64,000 nt of DNA from Azospirillum rugosum (GCF_017876155.1 NZ_JAGINP010000026.1:1-64000), one strand, 5' to 3'. Shown: positions 49,799 through 57,972, numbered from the stretch's first letter. The notes: generated from the sequence alone by a model not told the origin. A program made the numbers and translations.

Positions 49799-50581
49799 AT
49801 GCGTGCTGTTCTGGTGGAACCGAACCCGCTGATCGCCGAGGCGCTTGGCCGGCAGCTCGGCATGGGCAAGATCCGCTACGACCGGCTGGACTGGCCGGAA
49901 CTGGAGGAGCTGCTGGCCGAACAGGGCGGCGAGGCGCTGGGCTTCGACGCCATCGTGCTCGGCGGGCTCGCCGACCCGGCCGCCGCGGTGGCGTCCTTGC
50001 GCGCCCAGCGCGTCACCGCCGCGGTGCTGTGCCTGCTGGAGCGGCGCGACGTGGCGACCACCGTGGCGCTGCTGCACGCCGGTGCCGACGACGTGCTGGT
50101 CAAGCCGGTGGTCAGCGCCGAGGTGCGCGCCCGCATCGAGGTCGCCCGCCGCCGCGCCCGCGGCCTGGTCAGCAACGCCGTGCGCGTCGGCCGCCTGACC
50201 GTCTTCCTCGACGGCCGCGACCCGGATGTGGGTGGCGAACGCCTGCGGCTGAGCCAGCGCGAGCACGCCATCCTCGGCGTGCTGGCCGCGCACCACCGCC
50301 GCGTGGTCTCCAAGGAGCACATCTACGACGAGGTCTACGGCCTGTCCGGCGCCGACCCGCTCGACAAGGTCATCGACGTCTACATCTGCAAGCTTCGCAA
50401 GAAGATCGCCGAGGCGACCGGCGGCGCCCGCTACATCGAGACCGTCTACGGCCGCGGCTACAAGTTCGAGGCCCCGCCCGAGCACGAGGAGCCCGACGCG
50501 GCGCCGCGGCGGCTGCGCGCCGTGGCGCCCTTCAAGGGCTTGGTGCGGGCGCCGGCGGCCCCGATCGCCGCGGTGGGGTGA
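49799..50581 (+). CDS. Orphan OmpR/CtrA-like response regulator, copy B
   Basis: This 260-residue near-duplicate of the regulator at 3736-4524 lies in inverted orientation. The two proteins match from the start through E-A-P-P-E-H-E-E-P except for Ala/Thr in V-A-T-T-V-A-L and four missing residues after G-R-D-P-D-V-G. The tails after about residue 236 are unrelated. The receiver has the same Gly in place of the phospho-acceptor Asp. DNA similarity begins a dozen bases before the start codon and stops soon after codon 236, so promoters differ. It lies about 1.2 kb from the fliG/fliF cluster, while copy A flanks the flagellin operon. A longer reading from 49679 is possible, but GGAG precedes the ATG at 49799. 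Confidence 0.82.
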   Translation: MRAVLVEPNPLIAEALGRQLGMGKIRYDRLDWPELEELLAEQGGEALGFDAIVLGGLADPAAAVASLRAQRVTAAVLCLLERRDVATTVALLHAGADDVLVKPVVSAEVRARIEVARRRARGLVSNAVRVGRLTVFLDGRDPDVGGERLRLSQREHAILGVLAAHHRRVVSKEHIYDEVYGLSGADPLDKVIDVYICKLRKKIAEATGGARYIETVYGRGYKFEAPPEHEEPDAAPRRLRAVAPFKGLVRAPAAPIAAVG

Positions 50582-50614
50582 GGGCTTGCCATGTTTGGGC
50601 GTGGATCTCCCGCC

Positions 50615-50760
50615 GTCATCCCAGCGAAGGCTGGGATCCAGGAAACTTCGCTGTTGAGCGCCTGATGTGCCCTGGATTCCCGCCTCTCGCGCTGGCGAGG
50701 CCAGCGCTGACGGCGTCAGGCGGACCGAAGGTCCGCTGAGAGCCTTCGCGGGAATGACCG
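50615..50760. repeat. GTCATCCCAGCGAAGGCTGGG-type intergenic repeat element
   Basis: The left end GTCATCCCAGCGAAGGCTGG followed by ATCCAGG, and the right end ending CTTCGCGGGAATGACCG, form imperfect terminal inverted repeats around GC-rich hairpins. This type of element is widespread in intergenic DNA of alphaproteobacteria. It lies after regulator copy B. The flanking 50582-50972 gap has no supported gene. Confidence 0.75.
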
Positions 50761-50972
50761 GTGCGGGGCAGACGTCGTGGTTTCCAACACATCGCGTCCT
50801 AGCAATTGAGCGTATCTCGGCAACGCTTTGGAAGAGACGATGCCGCGGCTCTCCTGGCGGCACCATGCTGACAAAAACTGACAGCATGCCGGTCTAGGAT
50901 CGGTTTCACCGGGCGGGAACGAACCAACGGCCCGCCGCACCGATCCACCGAAATCCTGAGGGAAACGCTGCC

Positions 50973-51344
50973 ATGCTGAACGTCGATTTCGTCCTGCTCT
51001 ACGTCGCCAACCCGACCACCAGCGCCGCCTTCTACGCCGACCTGCTGGGCCGCCCGCCGGTCGAGGCATCAAAGACTTTCGCGATGTTCGCCATGGAGTC
51101 CGGCCTGATGCTCGGCCTGTGGTCGCGCCAGACGGTGGCCCCGGCGCCGACCGCGCCGACGGGGTGCGGCGAGATCGCCTTCGTCGTGCCGGACGCCGAC
51201 GCGGTGCGCGCCACCCACGAGGACTGGAGCCGCCGCGGCCTGCCCATCGCGCAGGAGCCGACGGCCATGGACTTCGGCTTCACCTTCGTCGCGCTGGACC
51301 CGGACGGGAACCGCCTGCGCGTCTTCGTCCCCGGTCCCCAGTGA
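50973..51344 (+). CDS. VOC-superfamily (glyoxalase/bleomycin resistance-like) protein
   Basis: This 123-residue protein has the paired beta-alpha-beta-beta-beta units of the VOC fold. Recognisable segments are D-F-V-L-L-Y-V-A-N-P-T-T-S-A-A-F-Y at the start and D-F-G-F-T-F-V-A-L-D-P-D-G-N-R-L-R-V-F near the end. The canonical first metal ligand His is absent from the N-terminal strand, so it may not be a classical glyoxalase I. Its product and substrate are unknown. The EVE-domain gene follows 14 bases later, and the two are probably co-transcribed. Confidence 0.85.
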   Translation: MLNVDFVLLYVANPTTSAAFYADLLGRPPVEASKTFAMFAMESGLMLGLWSRQTVAPAPTAPTGCGEIAFVVPDADAVRATHEDWSRRGLPIAQEPTAMDFGFTFVALDPDGNRLRVFVPGPQ

Positions 51345-51358
51345 GCGGGGGCCGGATC

Positions 51359-51805
51359 ATGGCCAGCCAGATCATGGGAAGCCGCAACTGGATCGCCGTG
51401 GCGTCCGCCGAGCATGTGCGCATCGGCCGTGCCGGGGGCTTCATGCAGGTGTGCCACGGCAAGGCGGCGCCGCTGCGCCGCATCCGGCCGGGGGACCGCG
51501 TCGCCTACTACTCCCCGTCGGAGGTGTTCCGGGGCAAGGACAAGCTGCAACAGTTCACCGCCATCGGCACGGTGCGCGAGGGTGTGCCCTACCAGTTCGA
51601 CATGGGCGGCGGCTTCGTGCCCTTCCGGCGCGACGTTGATTGGCTGAAGGCGGAGGAGGCGCCGATCCAGCCCCTGCTCGATGTGCTGGACTTCACCGGC
51701 GGCACGCGGAACTGGGGCTACCAACTGCGCTTCGGCCTGTTCGAAGTCAGCGGCCACGACCTGGACCGCATCGCCGGGGCCATGAAGGCGGCATTGCCTG
51801 CGTGA
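51359..51805 (+). CDS. EVE domain-containing protein
   Basis: This 148-residue protein matches the EVE (PUA-like) domain family. Characteristic parts are N-W-I-A-V-A-S-A-E-H-V near residue 10, G-D-R-V-A-Y-Y-S-P near 45, F-T-A-I-G-T-V near 65, and a C-terminal W-G-Y-Q-L-R-F-G-L-F-E. EVE domains bind modified bases in nucleic acid and occur in some restriction and defence contexts, but here it is a lone domain. The ATG at 51359 follows a GGGGG-type ribosome-binding site. Its tail faces the flagellar genes. Confidence 0.85.
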   Translation: MASQIMGSRNWIAVASAEHVRIGRAGGFMQVCHGKAAPLRRIRPGDRVAYYSPSEVFRGKDKLQQFTAIGTVREGVPYQFDMGGGFVPFRRDVDWLKAEEAPIQPLLDVLDFTGGTRNWGYQLRFGLFEVSGHDLDRIAGAMKAALPA

Positions 51806-51809
51806 GGTG

Positions 51810-52427
51810 TCACACCACGGAGTCGGCGCTGAGGCGGCCGTCGAAGTCGAGCCAAGCGCCGGCCACGGGGCCCACGGTCAGGGTCCCCTTCAGGCCAGCG
51901 TCGGCGAGGGACGACGCGAAGCTTTCCTGCATGTCGGCCAGGATGGCCGAGGACAGGCCGCCCGCGGTCTGGAGCGTGACGTCGAGCGTCCGCCCCTCCC
52001 CCGCCGCGACGAGCTGGACGGCCCCCACCTGCCCCAGGTGGATTTGCAGGACGAAGGCGCTGCCGGTCTGAAGCCCCTCGCCGTCGGCGATGGCGCACAG
52101 CAGGCCGCGCGCGCGGGGGCCGTCCATCACCGGCACGCTGAGGACGCGCCAGGCGCGCCCGTCGGATGTCCGGCGGTGGCGGGGCGCCAGCGCCTCATCC
52201 AGCTCGTCGAGCAGGGCGCCGCCGTCCAGCGCGTCCAGCGCCCGCGCGCCGTCCGGGCCGAGCCAGCCACGCGCGCCGCCGGCCGTGGCGGACAGGAAGA
52301 CGGCGAGGCCGAGGCCGAAGGTGGAGTCGCAGCGCGGCAGGCCGCCGCGCAGCTCCTGCGCCGCCGGGGAGTCCAGGGCGTCCAGCACGGCGAGAAGCCG
52401 TGGGATTTGGACGACCATGCCATCCAT
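51810..52427 (-). CDS. Flagellar-operon protein with FliK-like C-terminal part
   Basis: This 205-residue protein is the last gene of the fliF operon; its ATG overlaps the fliG stop by one base. The N-terminal half is helical and low in recognisable features. The C-terminal half (about 105-205) has the strand pattern F-V-L-Q-I-H-L-G-Q-V-G-A-V-Q-L-V and alternating short strands that resemble the hook-length control domain of FliK. A true FliK is encoded at 60385-61653, so this may be a second, shorter paralogue. Function is inferred only from fold and position. Confidence 0.55.
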   Translation of the reverse strand: MDGMVVQIPRLLAVLDALDSPAAQELRGGLPRCDSTFGLGLAVFLSATAGGARGWLGPDGARALDALDGGALLDELDEALAPRHRRTSDGRAWRVLSVPVMDGPRARGLLCAIADGEGLQTGSAFVLQIHLGQVGAVQLVAAGEGRTLDVTLQTAGGLSSAILADMQESFASSLADAGLKGTLTVGPVAGAWLDFDGRLSADSVV

Positions 52428-53455
52428 CAGTAGACCACCGCGTCGGCTTCGCCGGACTGCGGGATGACGATGGCGCCGTCGTCGGACAGGGCCTTGGCGA
52501 CCTGCACGATCTCCGCCTGGGCGTCGTGGACGTCGCGCATGCGGACCGGGCCCATGTTCTCGATCTCGTCCTGCAGGATCATGCGGGCGCGTTCGGACAT
52601 GACGGACAGGAAATGGTCGCGCTGCTGCGCCTCCGCCCCCTTCAGCGCGATGGCGAGCTGGCCGGTGTCGCAGCGGCGGATGACGGTTTGCAGCGAGACG
52701 CGGTCAAGGCGCAGCAGATCCTCGAAGGTGAACATCAGCTGGCGGATGCGCTGGGTCGATTCCGGCAGGATGACGTCCAGGTCGGCGAAGATCTCGCCCA
52801 TCGTGTCGCGGTCGATGCGGTTGAAGATGTCGGCCATCCGCTCGTGCGTGTCGGAGCCGTGGGTGCGGGCGTAGTTCGCCATGAACTCGTTGTGCAGGAT
52901 GGATTCGATGTCCAGCAGCACCTCGCGCTGCACGGATTCGATCTGGATCATGCGCTCGATCACCTCCAGCCGCAGCGCAGGCGGCAGCAGCGGCAGCACC
53001 TTGGCCGCGTGGTCGCTGCGCATGCGCGACAGGATGACGGCGGCCGTCTGCGGGTATTCGCCCGACAGGTATGTCGCCAGCACGCCCTCGTTCACGTTGG
53101 ACATCTTCTCCCACATGGTGCGGCCGGCGGGGCCGCGGATCTCGCCCATGATCTCCGACACGCGGTCGTCGGGCAGGAAGCGGGAGAGCATGCGCTCCGT
53201 GCTGTCGTAGGACCCGACGACGGAGCCGGTGTTGGCGAAGCGCTCCGTAAAGGTGCGCAGCAGCGCCTCCACAAGGTTCGAGGTGACGTTGCCGAGGCCG
53301 GCCATGGCGCGGCTGACCATGCGGATCTCGTCGTCGTCCAGCCGCTCCATCAGGCGGGAGCCGCGCTCCTCCCCCAGCGCCAGGAAGATCACTGCGGTCT
53401 TTTCCGTCCCGCTGAGGCTCTTGTAGTTGTCGCGAATCTTGATCGGGATGCCCAT
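52427..53455 (-). CDS. fliG: Flagellar motor switch protein FliG
   Basis: This 342-residue rotor protein has the FliG N-terminal domain (G-T-E-K-T-A-V-I-F-L-A-L-G-E-E), the middle domain with E-Y-P-Q-T-A-A-V-I-L-S and the C-terminal charged torque helix (R-C-D-T-G-Q-L-A-I-A-L-K-G-A-E). It transmits torque from the stator and binds FliF and FliM. In this cluster it lies after fliP, two genes away from its usual place beside fliF. It overlaps the following FliK-like gene by one base. Confidence 0.94.
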   Translation of the reverse strand: MGIPIKIRDNYKSLSGTEKTAVIFLALGEERGSRLMERLDDDEIRMVSRAMAGLGNVTSNLVEALLRTFTERFANTGSVVGSYDSTERMLSRFLPDDRVSEIMGEIRGPAGRTMWEKMSNVNEGVLATYLSGEYPQTAAVILSRMRSDHAAKVLPLLPPALRLEVIERMIQIESVQREVLLDIESILHNEFMANYARTHGSDTHERMADIFNRIDRDTMGEIFADLDVILPESTQRIRQLMFTFEDLLRLDRVSLQTVIRRCDTGQLAIALKGAEAQQRDHFLSVMSERARMILQDEIENMGPVRMRDVHDAQAEIVQVAKALSDDGAIVIPQSGEADAVVY

Positions 53456-53480
53456 GTCGGTCCCCTCAGAAGGAACGGTC

Positions 53481-53732
53481 TCAGAAGGAATGGTCGGCGG
53501 CGGGGGGGCCGGCGGGGTCGGGGTCCGGCTCGGCCAGGGTTCGGTCGTGGCGGAAGGCGCCGGCGAGCACGCTGCCGGCGACCAGCACCATGCGGTGCGG
53601 CACCAGCGGGTTGGGCGCCAGCGCCGCCAGCAGCGCCAGGATGGTGGTGTCGTCGTCCACTGGGACTCCGCGCCGCCGCGCGATGGCGGTCAGGCTGTCG
53701 GCGACGCCGGACGGCGTTTGGGGAGGTGCCAT
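53481..53732 (-). CDS. Small hypothetical protein between fliP and fliG
   Basis: The frame encodes 83 residues. The N-terminal half is helical with a charged patch (A-I-A-R-R-R-G-V-P-V-D-D-D-T-T), followed by a hydrophobic segment (I-L-A-L-L-A-A-L-A-P) and an acidic Pro-rich tail. It starts with ATG 2 bases after the fliP stop, preceded by GGGGGAGC-type purines, and sits in operon order, so it is likely expressed. Position between FliP and FliG and small size suggest a FliQ/FliO-like role, but the sequence does not match either by eye. Confidence 0.5.
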   Translation of the reverse strand: MAPPQTPSGVADSLTAIARRRGVPVDDDTTILALLAALAPNPLVPHRMVLVAGSVLAGAFRHDRTLAEPDPDPAGPPAADHSF

Positions 53733-53734
53733 GG

Positions 53735-54499
53735 TCAGGCTCCCCCGTAGGAGCGGATCAGGCTGTTGGCGATCAGGAACCAGCCGTCGGTCAGCACGAA
53801 AAAGATGATCTTGAAGGGCAGCGCGATCATCACCGGCGGCAGCATCATCATGCCCATCGCCATCAGCACGGCCGCCACAACCATGTCGATGACCAGGAAG
53901 GGCAGGAAGACCAGGAACCCGATCTCGAAGGCGCGCCGCAGCTCCGACAGCAGGAAGGCCGGCACCAGGACGCGCAGGTCGGCGGTCTCCGCCGTCTTCG
54001 GCTTTTCCGTCTCCGATTTGCCGGAGAAACCGGCGAAGGCGGTCAGGTCCTTGTCGCGCACCTGGGAGGCCATGAAGGCGCGGAAGGGCTCGACCATGCG
54101 TTCCAGCCCCTGCTCCTGCGTCACCTGCTCGTTCAGCAGGGGGCGCAGGCCGTCCTGCCACGCCGTGTCGAAGACCGGCCCCATGATGTGGAAGGTCAGG
54201 AACATGGCGAGGCTGAGCAGCACCATGTTCGGCGGCGACTGCTGGAGCCCCAGGGCGGAGCGCAGGAGCGACAGCACGACGATGATGCGCGTGAAGGAGG
54301 TCGCCATGATCAGCAGGCCCGGCGCCACGCTGAGCACCGTCAGCAGCACGATGCCCTGGACGACCCGGCCGGACAGCGACGCCCCCTCCCCCAGCGCGTT
54401 CAGGTCGAGGTTGAGCGCCTGCGCCCCGGCCGCCGTCGGCAACAGCAGCAGCACGGGGAGGATCGCCAGCGCGGCGGTGCGGAAGGGGCGGACACGCAT
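53735..54499 (-). CDS. fliP: Flagellar type III export protein FliP
   Basis: This 254-residue core component of the flagellar export gate has a cleavable signal (T-A-A-L-A-I-L-P-V-L-L-L-L-P-T-A-A-G-A) followed by the conserved family regions: T-S-F-T-R-I-I-V-V-L-S-L-L-R near residue 70, and the C-terminal A-F-L-L-S-E-L and I-D-M-V-V-A-A-V-L-M-A-M-G-M-M-M. The ATG at 54499 is preferred over the TTG at 54514. It follows fliN by 11 bases. Confidence 0.95.
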   Translation of the reverse strand: MRVRPFRTAALAILPVLLLLPTAAGAQALNLDLNALGEGASLSGRVVQGIVLLTVLSVAPGLLIMATSFTRIIVVLSLLRSALGLQQSPPNMVLLSLAMFLTFHIMGPVFDTAWQDGLRPLLNEQVTQEQGLERMVEPFRAFMASQVRDKDLTAFAGFSGKSETEKPKTAETADLRVLVPAFLLSELRRAFEIGFLVFLPFLVIDMVVAAVLMAMGMMMLPPVMIALPFKIIFFVLTDGWFLIANSLIRSYGGA

Positions 54500-54510
54500 G
54501 ATGGGATGGC

Positions 54511-54837
54511 TCAATCGATGCCGAGGTCGGTGCGCACGATTTCCGTCAGCGTGACGCCCAGGCGCTGGTCTTCCACGATGACCACCTCGCCGCGGGCGAC
54601 GAGGCGGTGGTTGACCAGCACCTCCACCGGCTCGTCCACCTTGCGCTCCAGCTCCACCACGGCGCCGCGGCCGAGCTTCAGGAGCTGGGCGACGAGCATG
54701 CTGGTGCGGCCGAGCACGACCTGCACGTCCACGGGGACGTTGTAGATGGCGTTCATGGTGCCGCCGGTTTGATCAGGGGTGGCCTTTTCGCCGGGCTTGG
54801 GGTCGTCGTCGAGGACGTCGAGGTTCAGTGGGGGCAT
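54511..54837 (-). CDS. fliN: Flagellar motor switch protein FliN
   Basis: This 108-residue C-ring protein has a disordered N-terminal 35 residues, then the SpoA domain: V-P-V-D-V-Q-V-V-L-G-R-T-S-M, L-L-K-L-G-R-G-A-V-V-E-L and A-R-G-E-V-V-I-V-E-D-Q-R-L-G-V. It overlaps the end of fliH by 13 bases. FliN sits at the base of the C-ring with FliM and helps deliver export substrates. Confidence 0.95.
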   Translation of the reverse strand: MPPLNLDVLDDDPKPGEKATPDQTGGTMNAIYNVPVDVQVVLGRTSMLVAQLLKLGRGAVVELERKVDEPVEVLVNHRLVARGEVVIVEDQRLGVTLTEIVRTDLGID

Positions 54838-55562
54838 GGTGCGGGGTCTTCCGTAAGGGGGGCCGTAAGGGGGGCGAAAAGGGCGGCGAGGGAGCGGTCG
54901 CAGAGGTCGGCGACGGCGCGGTCCACCGCGGCGGGGTCGTGGCGCAGGCCGCCGGCTTCCCAGGCGGCGTCGATGCCGCCGGGCGGGATGGTCCGGTCGG
55001 CGACGATGTCGAGCGTGCCGCGGAAGCTGTGGTTCTCGGCGGCGGTCAGCTTGGTGCGGAGCGGCTCGGCGACGTCCGGGTGGACGCGGACGCGCAGCAG
55101 GGGCGACTTGCCGGCCAGGCGCAGGGCGTCCCGCGCCAGTCCCTCGGCCTCGGCCGGGCCGACGCGGTCCAGCAGGGCCGGTGCAATGCGGCGGACCAGC
55201 GCCACGAGCACCGCGGCCCCTTCCGCCTCGATCCCCGCCAGGGTCTCGGCGAAGCGGTCGTCCAGGCTGGCGAGCTGTTCCTCCAGCCGGCGAAGCGACA
55301 GGGCCAGCAGCACCTCGATGCGGGCGTTGGCCTCCGCCTCCCCTTCCTGGCGGCCCTGCTCCAGCCCGTCGGCGAAGGCGCGCAGCTCGGCGGCGCCAAC
55401 GGCATCTTGGATGGCGGCCTGGAGGGCGCGTTCGGAATGGGCGGGGACGTCGAGGGGATCGACTGCCTCGGGCTTCGGCGCCTGTTCCAGAGCGGCGGCC
55501 TCGCTCGCCGCCTGGGCGGTGCTGTCGAAGCGCTGGTCGAAGCGGTAGCGCGGGTAGTCCAT
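54825..55562 (-). CDS. fliH: Flagellar assembly protein FliH
   Basis: This 245-residue protein fits FliH. It has a Tyr-rich start (M-D-Y-P-R-Y-R-F-D), a central coiled coil with repeated E-x-x-R/E-G-E-A-E-A segments (about 60-110), and a C-terminal globular region with V-R-V-H-P-D-V-A-E-P-L and a G-G-I-D-A-A-W motif. FliH regulates the FliI ATPase and links it to the C-ring. It begins on the last base of fliF (TGATG) and is followed by fliN. FliI itself is not in this window. Confidence 0.85.
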   Translation of the reverse strand: MDYPRYRFDQRFDSTAQAASEAAALEQAPKPEAVDPLDVPAHSERALQAAIQDAVGAAELRAFADGLEQGRQEGEAEANARIEVLLALSLRRLEEQLASLDDRFAETLAGIEAEGAAVLVALVRRIAPALLDRVGPAEAEGLARDALRLAGKSPLLRVRVHPDVAEPLRTKLTAAENHSFRGTLDIVADRTIPPGGIDAAWEAGGLRHDPAAVDRAVADLCDRSLAALFAPLTAPLTEDPAPCPH

Positions 55563-57262
55563 CAGACCGCCTCCTCGTAGAGCCAGGAGCGAAGGATGTC
55601 GATCGCTTCATCCGGGTATTGGTCGACGATGTCGCCCAGCCGGCGGATGGAGGAGGCGCGGACGCGGCCCTCCACCGTGCGCAGCTCGATCAGCTGGTCC
55701 ATGGTCTCCTCGATGCCCGGCAGGGGCGCCATGGCGGGCTCAAGCGCCTCGCCGAGTTGGGGCGCCTGCGCCGCGCCGTCGGCACCCGTGGGCGGGGCGG
55801 CGAGCTGCGGCATCGCAGCGGGGCCGGCCAGCGCCGGGGCTGCGGTTTCCGCCGCGGCGGGCGGCGGGGCCGGGAAGACGCGGCGGATCAGCGGGCGCAG
55901 GCCCAGCACGATCAGCAGCCCGCACAGCACCAGCAGGATCACCCACTGGATCAGCGTCATCACGTTGCGGCTGAGCGTGTCGGCGATCTCGTCCATGGCG
56001 GCGCGCGGCGGGATGTCCGGCGCCAGCTCCACGAACTCCAGGTTGTCCACCGTCACCCGGTCGCCGCGCGCCTGGTCGTAGCCCATGGCGGAGCGGACCA
56101 GCTCGCCGATGCGCTGGATTTCCTCCTGGGAGCGCGGCTCGTAGCTGCGCACGCCGTCGGCGGCGGTTTTCCAGGTGCCGTTGACCAGCACGGCGACGCT
56201 GACGCGGCGGATGTCGCCGGGCTCGATCACCGTTTCGCGGGCGACGTTGGAGATCTCGTAGTTGACCGTCTCCTCCTGCCGCTTGGAGTCGGTGGAGGAG
56301 CGGTTGTTCTGCGCCTGGGCCTTCACCTCGCGCTGCGGCAGGTTCTGTTCCGCCGTGACCGGCGGCTCGCCCGACGTGTCGAGGCTGCGGTCCTGCTCCT
56401 GCACGGTCTGGGTGGAGCGGACGACCTGACTCGCGGGATCGAAGCTCTGGCTGCGCACGACCTCGCGCTTGGTTTCGACATCGACAGCAACTTGAACGCG
56501 AACATTGCCCTGGCCGAGGCGGGCGACGAGCATCTGTTCGATGGCGCGGGCGATGCGCGCCTCGTGCCCGACGCGCAGGCCGTCGGCCTTGGCGGCGGTG
56601 ACGGTGTCGCCGTCGTCCTCGGTCAGCTGCACCTCGCCCGACGCGTCGAGCACGGTGACCGCGCTGGCCTTCAGGTTCGGCACGGCGGCGGAGACGAGGT
56701 GGCGGATGGCCAGTGCCTGCCGCCGCTCCATCGGGGCGCGGCCACGCATGCGCACCACGACGGAGGCGGTGGGCTTGGGGGCGGTGCGCGAGAACTCCTC
56801 CCGGTCGGGCAGGACGATGTGGACGCGCGCGGCCTCCACCCCCGACAGCGTCTCGATGGTGCGGGCGAGTTCGCCCTCCATGGCGCGCAGCCGGTTCATG
56901 CGCTGCATGAAGCTGGTGATGCCCAGCGGCTTGTCGCTGTCGAACAGCTCGTAGCCGATGCCGCCGCGGGACGGCAGGCCCTTTTCGGCGAGCAGCATGC
57001 GCAGGCGCGCCACGTCGGAGTCCGGCACCTCCACCGCCGTGCCGTCGAAGGCGGCGGCGACCGGCACGCCCATGGCCTCCACCGCCTTGACGATGCGGCC
57101 GGCGTCGGCCGGCTCCAGCCCGGTGTAGAGCGGTGTCATGTGCGGGCGGGACAGCAGCACCGCCATGGTGGCGACCGCCAGGACGATGCCGACGCCAGTG
57201 CCGCCCAGCACCAGCAGGCGCCCGCGGCCCAGCGTCCGCAGATTGTCGATCAGACCGGTCAC
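55562..57262 (-). CDS. fliF: Flagellar MS-ring protein FliF
   Basis: This 566-residue MS-ring protein has two membrane helices, one near residues 20-40 (L-L-V-L-G-G-T-G-V-G-I-V-L-A-V) and one near 450 (W-V-I-L-L-V-L-C-G-L-L-I-V-L-G). A periplasmic region with ring-building motifs lies between them (R-L-R-M-L-L-A-E-K-G-L-P and R-V-H-I-V-L-P). The C-terminal tail (E-T-M-D-Q-L-I-E-L-R-T-V-E) is the FliG-binding segment. The start is uncertain: GTG at 57262 is preferred, and a longer reading from 57328 exists. It heads the minus-strand flagellar operon and is divergent from fliL. Confidence 0.92.
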   Translation of the reverse strand: MTGLIDNLRTLGRGRLLVLGGTGVGIVLAVATMAVLLSRPHMTPLYTGLEPADAGRIVKAVEAMGVPVAAAFDGTAVEVPDSDVARLRMLLAEKGLPSRGGIGYELFDSDKPLGITSFMQRMNRLRAMEGELARTIETLSGVEAARVHIVLPDREEFSRTAPKPTASVVVRMRGRAPMERRQALAIRHLVSAAVPNLKASAVTVLDASGEVQLTEDDGDTVTAAKADGLRVGHEARIARAIEQMLVARLGQGNVRVQVAVDVETKREVVRSQSFDPASQVVRSTQTVQEQDRSLDTSGEPPVTAEQNLPQREVKAQAQNNRSSTDSKRQEETVNYEISNVARETVIEPGDIRRVSVAVLVNGTWKTAADGVRSYEPRSQEEIQRIGELVRSAMGYDQARGDRVTVDNLEFVELAPDIPPRAAMDEIADTLSRNVMTLIQWVILLVLCGLLIVLGLRPLIRRVFPAPPPAAAETAAPALAGPAAMPQLAAPPTGADGAAQAPQLGEALEPAMAPLPGIEETMDQLIELRTVEGRVRASSIRRLGDIVDQYPDEAIDILRSWLYEEAV

Positions 57263-57337
57263 GACATCCGCACCTTTAAAGTTTCCGAAAAGCGGCGCCC
57301 GTAATCTTCGCTCCAGGCACCGGTCCACGGTACCGGT

Positions 57338-57353
57338 TCCGCTTTTAAGCGGA
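57338..57353. promoter_or_regulatory. Inverted repeat TCCGCTT/AAGCGGA in the fliF-fliL region
   Basis: A perfect 7-base inverted repeat separated by TT lies about 75 bases upstream of the fliF start. It contains TTTTAAG. It may be an operator of the divergent flagellar promoters or a recognition element for the orphan regulators. Confidence 0.45.
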
Positions 57354-57395
57354 GTAAAAGCTGGAAACGTGGACCGCGAAAGAAGTCCGTAAAAC

Positions 57396-57420
57396 TTGAT
57401 CGTTTAAAATACTCGATCAA
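57396..57420. promoter_or_regulatory. Inverted repeat TTGATCG/CGATCAA in the fliF-fliL region
   Basis: A perfect 7-base inverted repeat with an 11-base spacer that includes GTTTAA-like sequence lies 43 bases before the fliL start and 134 bases before the fliF start. Together with the site at 57338 it makes this about 200-base divergent promoter a good target for a flagellar master regulator. Confidence 0.5.
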
Positions 57421-57462
57421 ATTTTCGGGCAAATTTTCGGCAGTTTGGAGGCTCATGCCGCG

Positions 57463-57972
57463 ATGAATACAGACGCTGGAAAGGCGCAGACGGTGTTTTC
57501 CGGCCTGCCGGGCCGGCAGCGGATGTATGTCGTCGTGCTGCCGCTGGCCCGTCTGGCGTTGGGGGCGGCGGCGCTCGGCGGCGTCGCGGCGGCGGGCTTG
57601 GGTGGCTACTGGGCGGCGGTCGGCAGCGACGGCGTGGCCCGGCTGTTCGCCGGCACGCCGATCGTGGAGCGGTCGCAGATCACGCTCGACCTGCCGGAGC
57701 TGGTGGTGAACCTGCGGCCGGAGACGCCGTCGCGCTTCCTGAAGCTCGGCATCACGCTGGCCGTCGCCCCGAAAGACAGGGCCGCCGTGGAGCAGGCGAT
57801 GCCGCAGTTCGTGAACGCCGAGCAGGAGTTCCTGCGCAACCTCGACCAGCACGACCTGCAGGGCTCCGCCGGGCTGCTGCGCCTGCGCGGCGAGCTGCGC
57901 CGCCGCTTCAACCTGATCCTGGGCCGGGACGCCGTCGCCGACGTCCTGCTGCGCAGCCTTCTCACGCAATAG
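57463..57972 (+). CDS. fliL: Flagellar basal body-associated protein FliL
   Basis: This 169-residue single-pass inner-membrane protein has an N-terminal cytoplasmic part, a membrane segment (L-A-L-G-A-A-A-L-G-G-V-A-A-A-G-L-G), and a periplasmic FliL domain with L-P-E-L-V-V-N-L-R and R-F-L-K-L-G-I-T-L-A-V. FliL stabilises or modulates the stator. It opens the plus-strand flagellar operon with fliM next. The ATG at 57463 is preceded by GGAGG about 14 bases away; an upstream TTG reading (57445) exists. Confidence 0.85.
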   Translation: MNTDAGKAQTVFSGLPGRQRMYVVVLPLARLALGAAALGGVAAAGLGGYWAAVGSDGVARLFAGTPIVERSQITLDLPELVVNLRPETPSRFLKLGITLAVAPKDRAAVEQAMPQFVNAEQEFLRNLDQHDLQGSAGLLRLRGELRRRFNLILGRDAVADVLLRSLLTQ

